Made by a program: the position numbers and the translations under genes
DNA from: WHTK01 sp965197795
GTDB taxonomy: Bacteria > Chloroflexota > Dehalococcoidia > DSTF01 > WHTK01
Direction: 5' to 3'
Length of the DNA stretch: 64,000 nt
Assembly: GCA_965197795.1 (NCBI GenBank)
Contig: OZ240228.1
Location: 2,790,001 to 2,854,000, forward strand
Shown: positions 6,760 to 20,973 of the stretch, in pieces
How positions within the stretch are numbered: position 1 is the first letter of the stretch
Layout: each line of letters starts with the position of its first letter
Notes under the pieces: generated by a model
Databases searched by the model: none
Told to the model about the DNA's origin: nothing
The model's input: the letters and a program-made list of their open reading frames with translations, nothing else

Positions 6760-7401
6760 ATGCCCACGATAACGGCCATCGAGAAGCAGAAGCGCGGCAG
6801 GCGGGCGAACGTCCACCTCGACGGGGAGGATGCGCTCAGCCTGCGACTCGACCTGATCAGCACGGCGCATCTCGCGGTCGGTGCGGACCTGCCCGCCAAG
6901 CAGCGGCACGAACTCGAGGCGGAGGACCAACGGCTCGGAGCGATCGAATCGGCCGTGCGCCTCCTCGCCATCGGACCGCGCAGCGAACGCGATCTGCGAC
7001 AACGCCTCAGCCAGCGCCGCAGTTTTCCCGACGAGGCTGTCGAAGCAGCGATCCGCCGCATGCGCGAGCTGGGTTACCTGAACGACAGCGCGTTCGCGCG
7101 GTTCTGGGTCGAGTCGCGGCAGGCGGGCATGCCGCGTTCGCGGCGAGCGCTCGCGTTCGAGCTCAACCGCAAAGGCGTCGGACGAGATGAAATGGATGCC
7201 GCGCTGGATGGCGTCTCAGACGCAGAAGCGGCGTACGACGCGGCACAGCGGCGCCTGCGAGCGTTGAGCGGCGCAGACAGGCGGACGTTCGAGCGCCGGC
7301 TAGGGACGTTTCTCAACAGCCGCGGCTTCGGTTACGGTGTCGCACGCGCCGCGATTCAGCGTTGCTGGGCCGAGGTGAACGACGAGACGAGCGACGCCTG
7401 A
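6760..7401 (+). CDS. recX: Regulatory protein RecX
   Basis: This 213-residue protein starts at the ATG at 6760, since the frame upstream of it is not RecX-like. RecX proteins bind RecA filaments and modulate their activity. The family three-helix repeats are visible: AVRLLAIGPRSERDLRQRLSQR with AAIRRMRELGYLNDSAFARFWVESR, followed by PRSRRALAFELNRKGVGRDEMDAAL and a third, weaker repeat ending GFGYGVARAAIQRCW. Its position just after recA is the usual one. Confidence 0.9.
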   Translation: MPTITAIEKQKRGRRANVHLDGEDALSLRLDLISTAHLAVGADLPAKQRHELEAEDQRLGAIESAVRLLAIGPRSERDLRQRLSQRRSFPDEAVEAAIRRMRELGYLNDSAFARFWVESRQAGMPRSRRALAFELNRKGVGRDEMDAALDGVSDAEAAYDAAQRRLRALSGADRRTFERRLGTFLNSRGFGYGVARAAIQRCWAEVNDETSDA

Positions 7402-7527
7402 CTAGGTGAACAAACTCCATTCTATCTGGGAGCGCCCCCGAGATGCCGCAGGCGATGGATGCGCCCCGATCCTTAACGCGACCATGTATTGCCTGCCGAA
7501 TCGGTGCCGCAATGCCGATCCTTATCT

Positions 7528-7971
7528 ATGCGGAGCCTGCTGCGCGCCATCTTCTGGAGCGTGATGGTCGCGCTGTTGATCCTCGCCACATTCGGCGCCG
7601 TCGGCGTCGTGCTAACTAAAGGCTGGATCGACGCGACCGAGTGTGAGCCGAAGACGAAGTGCGAAACGTTGCCCTTCGACTCGGCCACGTGGAAAGCCTA
7701 CGGTGACTGGTCCAATCCGGTACGCGTGAAGATGATCGACGACCTCTCGGCAAGCTACGGCGTGCGCGGCAAAACGCAGGCGTGGATCGACGAGCAGCTC
7801 GGCACGCCAGAGACAACTCATCCGTTCGGCGAGAAGTGCGACTACGTGTACTGGCTGAGCCCGGCGCGCACGCTTGTGGCCACGGAGTTCGAATGGCTCT
7901 GCCTCAGCTTCGCCGACGGCGTCGTTGTCGACGCAACGCTCGAGTACAGCGGCAAGTTGGGTCCGTCCTAG
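7528..7971 (+). CDS. Membrane-anchored protein with a BamE/SmpA-like C-terminus
   Basis: This 147-residue protein has one N-terminal membrane segment (AIFWSVMVALLILATFGAVGVVL) and an external part. The order KMIDDLSASYGVRGKTQAWIDEQLGTPE, then CDYVYWLSPARTL, then FEWLCLSFADGVVVDATL resembles small proteins with a SmpA/BamE-like fold, in which a loop 'G-x-T, helix, LG-P' is followed by strands. This is a pattern-based suggestion. The start at ATG 7528 is preferred over one 13 codons upstream because the hydrophobic helix then follows directly. The neighbours give no functional clue. Confidence 0.6.
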   Translation: MRSLLRAIFWSVMVALLILATFGAVGVVLTKGWIDATECEPKTKCETLPFDSATWKAYGDWSNPVRVKMIDDLSASYGVRGKTQAWIDEQLGTPETTHPFGEKCDYVYWLSPARTLVATEFEWLCLSFADGVVVDATLEYSGKLGPS

Positions 7972-7992
7972 CCACCTGTAGTCCCGGCGCTT

Positions 7993-9213
7993 CTACTTCG
8001 CAGCGGTCTTCGACGTAACCGGAAGACTTCTAAGCGCCCGCAAAACGAAGTTCTGACCCCAGTCCGGCTCATCGAACGCCGCTTCCGGCTCGGGGAGACG
8101 GCGCAGCAGCGTCTGAAACGTTATCTGCGCCTCGGCAACGGCCAGCGGCGCGCCGAGGCAGTAGTGGATGCCCTGTCCGAAGGCGAGGTGGCGGTTCGGG
8201 CGCCGCGAGACGTCGAATGCGTCGGGGTCCGGGAACTGCGCCGGATCGCGGTTGGCGGCGCCAAGCATCACGAGGACTACCTGCCCCTCTTCGAAGCGCT
8301 GGCCGCGGAACTCGAGGTCGTGGTCGACGACGCGAGAGGTCATCTGGACGCTGCCTTCGTAGCGCAGCATCTCGTCGACCGCGCTCTCGATCAGTGACGG
8401 GTCGGCCTGGAGGCGCCGACGTTGGTCCGGATTGCGCAGCAGCGCAAGCATGCCGTTGCCGATGAGGTGAGTCGTCGTCTCGTTGCCCGCGATTAGCAGC
8501 AGGATGCAGGTCGCGATCAGTTCGTCCTCGCTGAGCAGGTCGCCCTGCTCCTCGGCTGCGATCAGGCCGCTGAGCAGATCGTCTCGCGGCTCGTTACGGC
8601 GCTTGGCGATGAGGTCACGGAAGTAGTCGGCGATCGCATTTGAGCTGTCACGGGCGCGGTCGAGAACGCTTTGCGGCTGAAACGGGCCGCCAAGGCCGGC
8701 GGTGATGTAGCTCGACCACGCCTTGAAGCGGTCCCGGTCCGACACCGGCACGCCGAGCACTCCTGCGATGACGATCATCGGCAGCGGCACGGCGAGGTCG
8801 GCGACAACGTCGAGCGTGTCGGGCCGCGGCAGCGCGTCCAACAGCTCCTCAGCGATCTCATGGATGTGCGGCCGGCTACGCTCGACGACGCGCGGCGTGA
8901 ACGCCTTGTTGGCCAGGCTGCGTATCCGAGTGTGCGCCGGCGGATCGAGGCTGAGCATCGTCGGCGTCGTACCGAGCGGCCCGGAGGAGAGACGGTACGA
9001 CTCCAGCTGCTGCACCAGCGCGTTCTTGGCCCGCGTCCGCTCTGAGGAGAACGCGGCGTGGTCGCGCAGGACCTCGAGGTTGTCCTCGTACTTCGTGAGG
9101 ACCCACGTCTGCATCAACGGCTGCCAGTAGACGGGCGCCTCTTGGCGCAGCTCGCGGTAGATCGAATACGGGTCGCTGCGCAGTCGCGGGTCGAGGGGGT
9201 TGAAGTCGGCCAT
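7993..9213 (-). CDS. Cytochrome P450
   Basis: This soluble bacterial-type P450 has 406 residues. The I-helix oxygen-activation motif is IAGNETTTHLIG, the K-helix motif is DEMLRYEGSVQ (E and R of ExxR), and the heme-binding loop is FGQGIHYCLGAPLA with the axial cysteine near residue 353. MLSLDPPAHTRIRSLANKAFTPR is the usual C-helix region of CYP107-like enzymes. Such enzymes hydroxylate small molecules using electrons from a ferredoxin; none is encoded nearby, so the substrate is unknown. It is transcribed alone, divergently from murI. Confidence 0.96.
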   Translation of the reverse strand: MADFNPLDPRLRSDPYSIYRELRQEAPVYWQPLMQTWVLTKYEDNLEVLRDHAAFSSERTRAKNALVQQLESYRLSSGPLGTTPTMLSLDPPAHTRIRSLANKAFTPRVVERSRPHIHEIAEELLDALPRPDTLDVVADLAVPLPMIVIAGVLGVPVSDRDRFKAWSSYITAGLGGPFQPQSVLDRARDSSNAIADYFRDLIAKRRNEPRDDLLSGLIAAEEQGDLLSEDELIATCILLLIAGNETTTHLIGNGMLALLRNPDQRRRLQADPSLIESAVDEMLRYEGSVQMTSRVVDHDLEFRGQRFEEGQVVLVMLGAANRDPAQFPDPDAFDVSRRPNRHLAFGQGIHYCLGAPLAVAEAQITFQTLLRRLPEPEAAFDEPDWGQNFVLRALRSLPVTSKTAAK

Positions 9214-9304
9214 GCTGTTGTCCTTGGACTTTCTCGATCCATGTTACCGAGGCCACGGCCAATGGGCAGCAGCCTCCGTGATGAGGCCGTATCATCCTTG
9301 AGGC

Positions 9305-10108
9305 ATGAGCGCGCCCACTATCGCCATTTTCGATTCCGGACTCGGAGGGATGACCGTCTATCGCGAGGTGGTCAAGCTGCTTCCCGGCGCACGCTACGTC
9401 TACTGCGCCGACGACGTCTGCTTCCCGTACAGCGAGCTGGACGAAACGTCCCTGACCGCGCGAGTGCTGGCCGTGACGCAGAGCATCGAGAAACGCTACG
9501 AGCCCGACCTCGTCGTCGTCGCCTGCAATACGGCATCGACGGTGGTGCTGCCGGCGCTGCGCGAGCGCTTCGACCTTCCCTTCGTAGGGACCGTCCCGGC
9601 CGTGAAGCCGGCGGCGACGGCATCACGCAGCAAGCTGATCTCGGTGCTCGGGACGGAGGCGACGGTGCAACGTGAATACACGCGCACCCTGATCCGTGAC
9701 TTCGCGGCGGAGTGCGAGGTCACGCTGGTGGGCTCGACGCGACTGGCGAGCATCGCCGAAGCCGACCTGCGCGGCGAGGCCGTGGACGACGCCGAGATCG
9801 AACGCGAGATCGCCGCCTGCTTCGTCGAAAAGGACGGCAGGCGGACCGACGTCGTTGTGCTGGGATGCACGCACTATCCGTTGCTGATCGAGCGCCTGCA
9901 ACGCCTGAGGCCGTGGCCGGTCCAGTGGCTCGACCCGGCTCCGGCGATCGCAAGACGAGTCGCTGATCTGCTGGACGGCTCAAAGATCACCGACAGCGGC
10001 GCTTCCCCGACCGCGGTGTTCACATCCGGAAAACCTCCGCGGACTGCGCTGGACCGCGTCGGCTTCGTATCTGACCCGCAGCCTCTGACAGTCGAGACCA
10101 GTACTTGA
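9305..10108 (+). CDS. murI: Glutamate racemase
   Basis: This 267-residue enzyme converts L- to D-glutamate for peptidoglycan. Family motifs are IAIFDSGLGGMTV, the first catalytic cysteine in VVACNTAST, FVGTVPAVKPA, the second catalytic cysteine in VLGCTHYPLLIE and WLDPAPAIA. In the substrate region YCADDVCFPYS replaces the common YFADT..PYG, so specificity within the Asp/Glu racemase superfamily could differ slightly. It lies upstream of rpoB, which has its own promoter. Confidence 0.92.
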   Translation: MSAPTIAIFDSGLGGMTVYREVVKLLPGARYVYCADDVCFPYSELDETSLTARVLAVTQSIEKRYEPDLVVVACNTASTVVLPALRERFDLPFVGTVPAVKPAATASRSKLISVLGTEATVQREYTRTLIRDFAAECEVTLVGSTRLASIAEADLRGEAVDDAEIEREIAACFVEKDGRRTDVVVLGCTHYPLLIERLQRLRPWPVQWLDPAPAIARRVADLLDGSKITDSGASPTAVFTSGKPPRTALDRVGFVSDPQPLTVETST

Positions 10109-10169
10109 GGCGTGTCGCCAGTTCGTTGGACCTATTGACAGAGCATGCTACATTCGAGGGTTGCTGCCG

Positions 10170-10198
10170 TTGACACGCTAGATTCATCAGCCTATACT
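10170..10198 (+). promoter_or_regulatory. Promoter of rpoB
   Basis: TTGACA (10170-10175) and TATACT (10193-10198) are separated by exactly 17 bases, an almost consensus housekeeping promoter. It lies about 108 bases upstream of the rpoB ATG. A second TTGACA at 10135-10140 has no good partner. No ribosomal protein genes (rplJ, rplL) precede rpoB here. Confidence 0.8.
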
Positions 10199-10305
10199 TA
10201 ATTCATCCTGGCCAAATACTGCACTGCGTGTAATTTTGCCCACTCGGATCCAGACCTTAGTTCAGCTTGTCCCGTTTTCTAAAGCCACCTGAGGAGCGAC
10301 GGATA

Positions 10306-13300
10306 ATGACGCTTTCGCGAGACGTTGTGCGGTTCGGCGATTACATGCCCACCACGGAGAAATGGTATTCGCACATCCCGCAGATCATGGAAATGCCGAA
10401 CCTGATCAAGGTCCAGCTCGACTCCTACGACTGGTTCTCACGAGAGGGTCTGCGTGAGCTACTGGACGAGATCTCGCCGATCCAGGACTTCACCGGTTCC
10501 AAGATGGAGTTGCGCTTCGGTGAGTACTCCTTCGGCGAGCCGAAGTACTCCGAGGCCGAGTGCCGCGACCGCGATGCCACCTTCGCGGCGCCGCTGCGCG
10601 TCAAGGTCGAGCTGATCGTCAAAGAGACGGGTGAGGTCAAGGAGCAGGAGCTCTTCATGGGCGACTTCCCGCTCATGACGCCGACCGGCACGTTCATCAT
10701 CAACGGCGCCGAGCGCGTCGTGGTCTCGCAGCTGGTGCGCTCTCCGGGTGTCTACTTCACGCGTGAAAAGGACTCGACCACGGGACGCGACCTGTCGTTC
10801 GCTAAGGTGATTCCGAACCGCGGCGCCTGGCTCGAATTCGAGACGTCGAACCGCGACGTCATCTCCGTCAAGGTCGACCGCAAGCGCAAGATCCCGGTCA
10901 CCACCCTGCTGCGCGCCATCGACATGGAAGAAGGCAGCAAGGACCAGGACCTGGGAAGCGCCGAGCGGGTCCTGAAGTGGTTCGAGGACATCGACGTCAA
11001 CCCGGACCATCGCTACCTGGAAACGACCATCGACAAGGAAACGCCCGAGGTCAAGGCCGGCAACAAGCTGCGCGCGCTGGAGGACTTTTACAAGCGCATG
11101 CGGCCCGGAGACCCGCCCACGTTGGAAAACGCGCGGACCCTGGTCAACTCGCTGTTCTTCAACCCGCGGCGCTACGACCTGCTGAAGGTCGGACGCTACA
11201 AGATCAACCGGCGCCTCAAGCTGGATACGCCGCTGAACGATCGCGTACTCACGGTGGACGACATCAAAGGCATCGTCGCGGAGCTGATTCGGCTCAACAA
11301 CGGCATCGGCGACACGGACGAGATCGACCACCTTGGCAACCGCCGCGTACGAGCCGTCGGTGAGCTGATCCAGAACCAGTTCCGCATCGGCCTTCTGCGC
11401 ATGGAACGCGTCGTCCGCGAGCGCATGACGATCACGGACCCGGACCAGGCGACGCCGAGCGCGCTGATTAACATCCGGCCAGTCGTGGCGGCCATGAAGG
11501 AGTTCTTCGGCGGTTCGCAGCTGTCGCAGTTCATGGACCAGACGAACCCGCTGGCGGAGCTAACCCACAAGCGCAAGCTGTCGGCGCTCGGCCCCGGCGG
11601 CCTGTCGCGCGACCACGCCGGCTTCGACGTCCGTGACGTGCACCACAGCCACTACGGCCGCATCTGCCCCATCGAGACACCGGAAGGCCCGAACATCGGC
11701 CTCATCGTCTCGCTAGCCTCGTTCGCCGTGATCAACGACTACGGCTTCATCGAGACGCCGTACCGTCGCGTGATTCGTGAGCTACCGGCGGACTCGAAGC
11801 TGCTGCTGGGCCGCACGATCGGCGAGAACGTGATGGATGGTCGCAAGACGTTGGCCAAAGCTGGCGAAGTGGTGACCGAAGCGGTCGCGAAGAAGCTGGC
11901 GCCTCTCGGCGTCCAGCACGTCCGGATCAAGCCGTACGCCTCGACGGAGATCCACTACCTGGCGGCAGACGACGAGGACCAGTACGTCATCGCCCAGGCC
12001 AACGCGCTGATCGATGAGACCGGCACGTTCCTGGAGCAGGAAGTCGAGGTCCGTGACGGCCAGCGCTTCGAGTTCATGAAGCCGGAGCACATCGACTTCA
12101 TGGACGTATCGCCGAAGCAGATCCTGAGCACGGCAACCTCGTTGATCCCGTTCCTCGAGCACGATGATGCGCCGCGCGCTCTGATGGGCTCCAACATGCA
12201 GCGGCAGGCCGTACCGCTTCTGCGCCCGGAGCGGCCCCTGGTTGCCACCGGGACGGAGCGTCAGGTCGCGGTCGACTCAGGACAGGTCGTGGTGGCCGAA
12301 GCCGATGGCGAAGTTATCGGCGCGACGGCCCGAGAGGTTGTGATCAAGTACAAGAAGAGCGACGAGGAAGTCACCTACCCGGTGATGAAGTTCATGCGCT
12401 CGAACGCGGCCACGTGCCTCAACCAGCGGCCCGTTGTCACGAAGGGCGACAAGGTCAAGAAGGGCGACACGCTGGTCGACAGCTCCTCCACCGACAACGG
12501 TGAGCTGGCGCTGGGACAGAGCGTGCTGTGCTGCTTCATGAGCTGGGAAGGCTACAACTTCGAGGATGCGATCATCTTGTCTGAGGGCATCGTACGCAGC
12601 GACAAGTTCAGCTCGATTCACATCGAGAAGCACGAGATCGAGGCGCGCGACACGAAGCTGGGCCCTGAGGAGATCACTCGAGACATCCCCAACGTGGGCG
12701 ACGAGTCGCTAAAGGACCTGGACGAAGAGGGCATTATCCGCATCGGTGCGGAAGTGCAGGCCGGCGACATTCTGGTCGGCAAGATCACGCCAAAGGGCGA
12801 GACAGAGCTAACCGCTGAGGAGAAGCTGCTGCGCGCCATCTTCGGTGAGAAGGCGCGTGAGGTGAAGGACACTTCGCTGCGTGTGCCGCACGGCCAGCAC
12901 GGCAAGGTCATCGACGTCCGCGTCTTCCGCCGCGAAGACCACGATGAGCTTCCGGCCGGCGTGAACGAGCTGGTCCGTGTTTCGATCGCGCAGAAGCGCA
13001 AGGTATCGGAAGGCGACAAGATGGCCGGCCGCCACGGCAACAAGGGCGTTATCGCCCGCATCCTGCCGGTGGAGGACATGCCGTACCTCGCCGACGGGAC
13101 GCCCGTCGACATCATCCTCAACCCGATCGGCGTGCCGAGCCGCATGAACGTCGGCCAGGTGCTGGAAACCCACCTTGGCTGGGCGGCGAACGCGCTCGGC
13201 TTCCGCGCCGTGACGCCTGTTTTCGATGGCGCCGACGACATCAGCATCGAGGACGCGCTGGCGCGCGCATGGCTCGCCGGCCAGGCCGACGCCATATCCC

Positions 13301-14067
13301 CGGGGCTCAGTGCCGAGTCGCCGAACTGGGGTGAGAACCTGGATGTTCCGGCCATGGAAGCGTACTTAAGCAAGGCCGGGTACGAGTTCCAGAAGGTCTT
13401 CGATGAGACGCAGCAAGGCGAGGCGAAACGCGCCTGCCTGGAGATCTGGCTCAAGAGCATCGGTGAGAAGTTCAAGAAGAACGCCTCTGTCGAGGGCCTC
13501 GAAAAGATCGCCGAGGACGTGGCGATTCGCCGGCGCCTGGCGGCGCCGATCTTCGGACGCCAGATTCTTTACGACGGCCGCACCGGCGATGCGTTCGACC
13601 AGCCGGTTACGGTGGGTCAGATCTACATGCTGAAGCTGGTGCACCAGGTGGAGGAGAAGATCCACGCTCGGTCCACCGGCCCGTACTCGCTGATTACGCA
13701 GCAGCCCCTGGGCGGCAAGGCGCAGATGGGCGGCCAGCGCTTCGGTGAGATGGAGGTCTGGGCCCTGGAGGCCTACGGCGCGGCGCACACGCTGCAGGAA
13801 CTGCTGACCGTCAAGTCCGACGACGTTGTAGGTCGCGTCAAGACCTACGAGGCGATCGTCAAGGGCGATGACGTGCTGGAACCCGGCATCCCGGAGTCGT
13901 TCAAGGTGCTCGTCAAGGAGCTGCAGAGCCTCGGGCTCGCCGTCGAGGTGCTGAATGAGGACGAGGAGCAGGTCGTGTTCGCCGACGACGGTGGTGAGGA
14001 CGTGCCGCAGATCGGCATCAACCTCACGGGCTTCGAGTCCGATGACTTCCTCGGCGAGCGCATTTAG
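10306..14067 (+). CDS. rpoB: DNA-directed RNA polymerase subunit beta
   Basis: This protein of 1253 residues starts at the ATG at 10306, which has GAGGAG at 10291-10296; an earlier TTG at 10267 is less likely. RpoB forms the polymerase active-site cleft together with RpoC. Clear regions include MGDFPLMTPTGTFIINGAERV, the rifampicin pocket GGSQLSQFMDQTNPLAELTH with RKLSALGPGGLSRDHAGF, CPIETPEGPNIGLI, GDKMAGRHGNKGV, and the C-terminal GGKAQMGGQRFGEMEVWALEA. The tail (DEEQVVFADDGGED...) is acidic. Confidence 0.99.
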   Translation: MTLSRDVVRFGDYMPTTEKWYSHIPQIMEMPNLIKVQLDSYDWFSREGLRELLDEISPIQDFTGSKMELRFGEYSFGEPKYSEAECRDRDATFAAPLRVKVELIVKETGEVKEQELFMGDFPLMTPTGTFIINGAERVVVSQLVRSPGVYFTREKDSTTGRDLSFAKVIPNRGAWLEFETSNRDVISVKVDRKRKIPVTTLLRAIDMEEGSKDQDLGSAERVLKWFEDIDVNPDHRYLETTIDKETPEVKAGNKLRALEDFYKRMRPGDPPTLENARTLVNSLFFNPRRYDLLKVGRYKINRRLKLDTPLNDRVLTVDDIKGIVAELIRLNNGIGDTDEIDHLGNRRVRAVGELIQNQFRIGLLRMERVVRERMTITDPDQATPSALINIRPVVAAMKEFFGGSQLSQFMDQTNPLAELTHKRKLSALGPGGLSRDHAGFDVRDVHHSHYGRICPIETPEGPNIGLIVSLASFAVINDYGFIETPYRRVIRELPADSKLLLGRTIGENVMDGRKTLAKAGEVVTEAVAKKLAPLGVQHVRIKPYASTEIHYLAADDEDQYVIAQANALIDETGTFLEQEVEVRDGQRFEFMKPEHIDFMDVSPKQILSTATSLIPFLEHDDAPRALMGSNMQRQAVPLLRPERPLVATGTERQVAVDSGQVVVAEADGEVIGATAREVVIKYKKSDEEVTYPVMKFMRSNAATCLNQRPVVTKGDKVKKGDTLVDSSSTDNGELALGQSVLCCFMSWEGYNFEDAIILSEGIVRSDKFSSIHIEKHEIEARDTKLGPEEITRDIPNVGDESLKDLDEEGIIRIGAEVQAGDILVGKITPKGETELTAEEKLLRAIFGEKAREVKDTSLRVPHGQHGKVIDVRVFRREDHDELPAGVNELVRVSIAQKRKVSEGDKMAGRHGNKGVIARILPVEDMPYLADGTPVDIILNPIGVPSRMNVGQVLETHLGWAANALGFRAVTPVFDGADDISIEDALARAWLAGQADAISPGLSAESPNWGENLDVPAMEAYLSKAGYEFQKVFDETQQGEAKRACLEIWLKSIGEKFKKNASVEGLEKIAEDVAIRRRLAAPIFGRQILYDGRTGDAFDQPVTVGQIYMLKLVHQVEEKIHARSTGPYSLITQQPLGGKAQMGGQRFGEMEVWALEAYGAAHTLQELLTVKSDDVVGRVKTYEAIVKGDDVLEPGIPESFKVLVKELQSLGLAVEVLNEDEEQVVFADDGGEDVPQIGINLTGFESDDFLGERI

Positions 14068-14078
14068 CTAACATTTCG

Positions 14079-14102
14079 GTCCTCCCGGCGCGCCGGGAGG
14101 AC
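14079..14102 (+). other. Perfect palindrome between rpoB and rpoC
   Basis: GTCCTCCCGGCG is followed directly by its exact reverse complement, giving a 24-base palindrome 12 bases after the rpoB stop. No T-run follows, so it is not a typical terminator. An RNA hairpin here could act as a processing or attenuation point or simply cap the rpoB end of the message. Confidence 0.6.
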
Positions 14103-14167
14103 ATACACGGCCCCTTTCTAGAGGCGGCCGGATAGCGTTGCGGTAAGAGAAAAGGGAGGAACCGTTC

Positions 14168-18616
<4,449 letters not shown>

Positions 18617-18640
18617 ACGGCTGTCGACAGCAAGCGCTTT

Positions 18641-18680
18641 AAGGGGGCCGGTCCTGTGACCGGCCCCCTTCTTGTCTTTC
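18641..18680 (+). terminator. Rho-independent terminator of rpoBC
   Basis: AAGGGGGCCGGTC (18641-18653) and GACCGGCCCCCTT (18658-18670) form a 13-bp GC-rich stem with a four-base loop, followed by CTTGTCTTTC. It lies 24 bases after the rpoC stop. Confidence 0.92.
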
Positions 18681-18816
18681 TGCACTGAGGGACGCCACTT
18701 GGCGACCAGCCTCTGCTGGTTGATCGTCTAGTCAGACGAGGTGCTGGCGCTGGCCGATCGAAGAAGCGGGGCGAACTCCAACATGTCGCCGAACGGACAT
18801 CTATTCGCCGCGCCAG

Positions 18817-19989
18817 CTACGATCTCCCGGCGCACGCGCGGCGGCCCTGAGCTGCCCAGAAGCGCAATACGAGCGCCAGGGGCCCCAACTTGTGCAGGAA
18901 GCCGCCATAAGTGTGCTCGCCGGTGATTAGCTGGCACGTCATGGTCTGAAACCGCCTACTACGACGCAGCATGAAGTAGCAGAGCCCCGGAGTGTAGTGG
19001 AAAACGTCGCTCAGTATCCTGGCGACGCGGACGTCAGACATGATTTCGCGCTCTACGGCCGCCTCGTATGGGAAGAGGTCGGCATCCATCCCGTCGAGGA
19101 ACCGCAGGAGACACGTCGCCGCGAGATGACCACTCACGAAGGCGGAAAAGATTCCTTCACCTGCCAGTGGATCGACCAGACCGGCGGCGTCGCCGACCAG
19201 CAAGGCGCGGCCGCGGACAATTGGTGTGCCTTCGTCGCGAGTCGGCAGGTGATGACCGCGGATGTTGAGCATCGCGGCATCCTGCAGGTCGTAGTGTTGG
19301 CGCAGGGCGGCCAGGTGGGGACTCAGCTTGCCGCCCTGGGAATGCCAGCCGCCGCAGCCGACGTTGAAATGATCTGACTTGGGGAAAGACCAGCCGTAGC
19401 CACCCGGCATGCTGCCCAGTTCAAGCGCCAACATGCCCTGCCACTGCTTCGGTGGGTCTTCGCCGTCGTAGGGGAAATTGGCCTCGAGGGCGACGGGAGG
19501 ATCCGTGAACGGCTTGAGGCCGGCGTATCGTGCCACGACCCCGTTGGCGCCATCCGCGCCGACGACGGCGCCCGCTTCGTACGTGTCGCCGTTGGCCGCG
19601 ATGCGCACGCCCTCCTTATCGAGCTCCAAGTTGCGCACGATGCTGCCACCGTGAAAATCGGCCCCAGCCTCGGCCGCCGCCTGCAGGAGAAACTCGTCCA
19701 TACGAAGGCGCTGCGTCATGTAGGCCAGTGGCTGGTGGTGGGTGTATTCGAAGCTCTGACCCAGCCGGTAGCTAAAGCGCACACGGTCTACCACTTGCTC
19801 GACGACTGGGGTGAGGTCGACGGGCGCCCGGTCAAAAGCTCGCGCCGTAACGCCGCCACCACAGGGCTTCTCGCGCGGAAACTCGGCTCGATCGAGGAGC
19901 AGGACGCGCGCGCCAGCCTTCGCCAGGTGGTAGGCGGTGGTGCTGCCGGCGGGGCCGGCGCCGACGACGGCTACGTCATACCTGGCCAC
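18817..19989 (-). CDS. Geranylgeranyl reductase family FAD-dependent oxidoreductase
   Basis: This protein of 390 residues starts with the FAD-binding motif VAVVGAGPAGSTTAYHLAKAGARVLLLDR, followed by FPREKPCGGGVTARA, which is characteristic of the geranylgeranyl reductase family. VVGADGANGVVARYAGL and the second FAD motif GRALLVGDAAGLVDPLAGEGIFSA are also present. Such enzymes saturate isoprenoid chains of quinones, membrane lipids or pigments. The neighbouring genes do not indicate which product is made here. It is separated from the next gene on the same strand by 44 bases. Confidence 0.9.
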   Translation of the reverse strand: MARYDVAVVGAGPAGSTTAYHLAKAGARVLLLDRAEFPREKPCGGGVTARAFDRAPVDLTPVVEQVVDRVRFSYRLGQSFEYTHHQPLAYMTQRLRMDEFLLQAAAEAGADFHGGSIVRNLELDKEGVRIAANGDTYEAGAVVGADGANGVVARYAGLKPFTDPPVALEANFPYDGEDPPKQWQGMLALELGSMPGGYGWSFPKSDHFNVGCGGWHSQGGKLSPHLAALRQHYDLQDAAMLNIRGHHLPTRDEGTPIVRGRALLVGDAAGLVDPLAGEGIFSAFVSGHLAATCLLRFLDGMDADLFPYEAAVEREIMSDVRVARILSDVFHYTPGLCYFMLRRSRRFQTMTCQLITGEHTYGGFLHKLGPLALVLRFWAAQGRRACAGRS

Positions 19990-20033
19990 GCACTCAGCAT
20001 AGCAAGCGCTTCCCCTGGGAGCGAGAGACCCGA

Positions 20034-20936
20034 TCAGGCGACGGCGACGATGGCGGCTACCAGCAGCATCACCTGCACGCCGATGCCAGACAGCAGCAAG
20101 ACGTAGCCCACCATGCGCTCCCAGCTGTGCAGCAGGACGGCGAGAACAAGGTCAAGCGCCAGGAAACCGAAGGCGGAGCGCGGGATGTCCAGCAGCTCCG
20201 ACTTGTCCGTGACACGCACGACACCGCCCAGCGAGGGAAATCGTAACGGTACGCTCTGGCTCAGGCCGGAGTACATGTCGAGCACGTAGGCCAGGACGAC
20301 TCCGAACGCGATGACCATCGCGAGCGCCAGCATGATCGCCACGCGGTCGGCCCAGAAGCTCAGGGCCGACGGGCCCCAGCGGTAGACGGCCTGTCGTTGC
20401 TCGACTAGGGGGCCGCGGGACTGGTTGGACTGCACCGTCTGGGCGAAGAACACGGGGTCAGGCACCGAGATGCCGTAGATCTCCGTCTGTGTCTGCACGT
20501 AGAGCACCTCGCGTGGCGTGCGGTGGCCGGAGTAGAAGAGCACCTCGCCGATCTGCTCGACCTGCGCGCGCCCGACGTGGTGGCCGGCCCAGTTGATGCC
20601 TTCGATCTGGGGGTTGTCGGTCTCTTCTCCCGGCACCAGTCTCTCGATGTTGGCCAGCGGGATGATCTGGTGAATCCCGCCCCAGCGAATATCCAGCGCG
20701 TTGCGATCGACCAGATAGCGCAGCGAGGCGCAACCCCAAGTCCAGTAGGCGAAGAGCGCCGAGAGGCAGACGAAAAACCCGCCGACAATCAGCGGCGCGA
20801 ACTGCCGCATGCCGACATCGAGCGTAAGACCTCGGTAGATCAACCCGATACCGAGCAGCAGCGCCACTGCAACCCCCGCGGCGCCCCATACGGTGCCCAG
20901 TGAGTTACCGGGTCGAAAGAGCGTGAAGGACGGCAT
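20034..20936 (-). CDS. Membrane protein with a PH-like domain
   Basis: This protein of 300 residues has two N-terminal hydrophobic helices (WGAAGVAVALLLGIGLIYRG and APLIVGGFFVCLSALFAYWTW). A soluble region begins SLRYLVDRNALDIRWGGIHQIIPLANIERLVPG, the start of a bacterial PH-like domain, with a later segment DPVFFAQTVQSN resembling the FV..L helix end of such domains. Two further helical stretches follow. No precise function can be given. It is encoded between ilvE and the flavoprotein gene on the same strand. Confidence 0.65.
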   Translation of the reverse strand: MPSFTLFRPGNSLGTVWGAAGVAVALLLGIGLIYRGLTLDVGMRQFAPLIVGGFFVCLSALFAYWTWGCASLRYLVDRNALDIRWGGIHQIIPLANIERLVPGEETDNPQIEGINWAGHHVGRAQVEQIGEVLFYSGHRTPREVLYVQTQTEIYGISVPDPVFFAQTVQSNQSRGPLVEQRQAVYRWGPSALSFWADRVAIMLALAMVIAFGVVLAYVLDMYSGLSQSVPLRFPSLGGVVRVTDKSELLDIPRSAFGFLALDLVLAVLLHSWERMVGYVLLLSGIGVQVMLLVAAIVAVA

Positions 20937-20973
20937 CGCTAATCCGTGTCCGGCGCGAAAGCCCGCGCCGCGT

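Noticed and set aside
18728..18937. Short minus-strand frame beside the flavoprotein gene end
   Set aside because: It overlaps the end of the reductase gene out of frame and has no start signal or family; 18681-18816 otherwise shows nothing.
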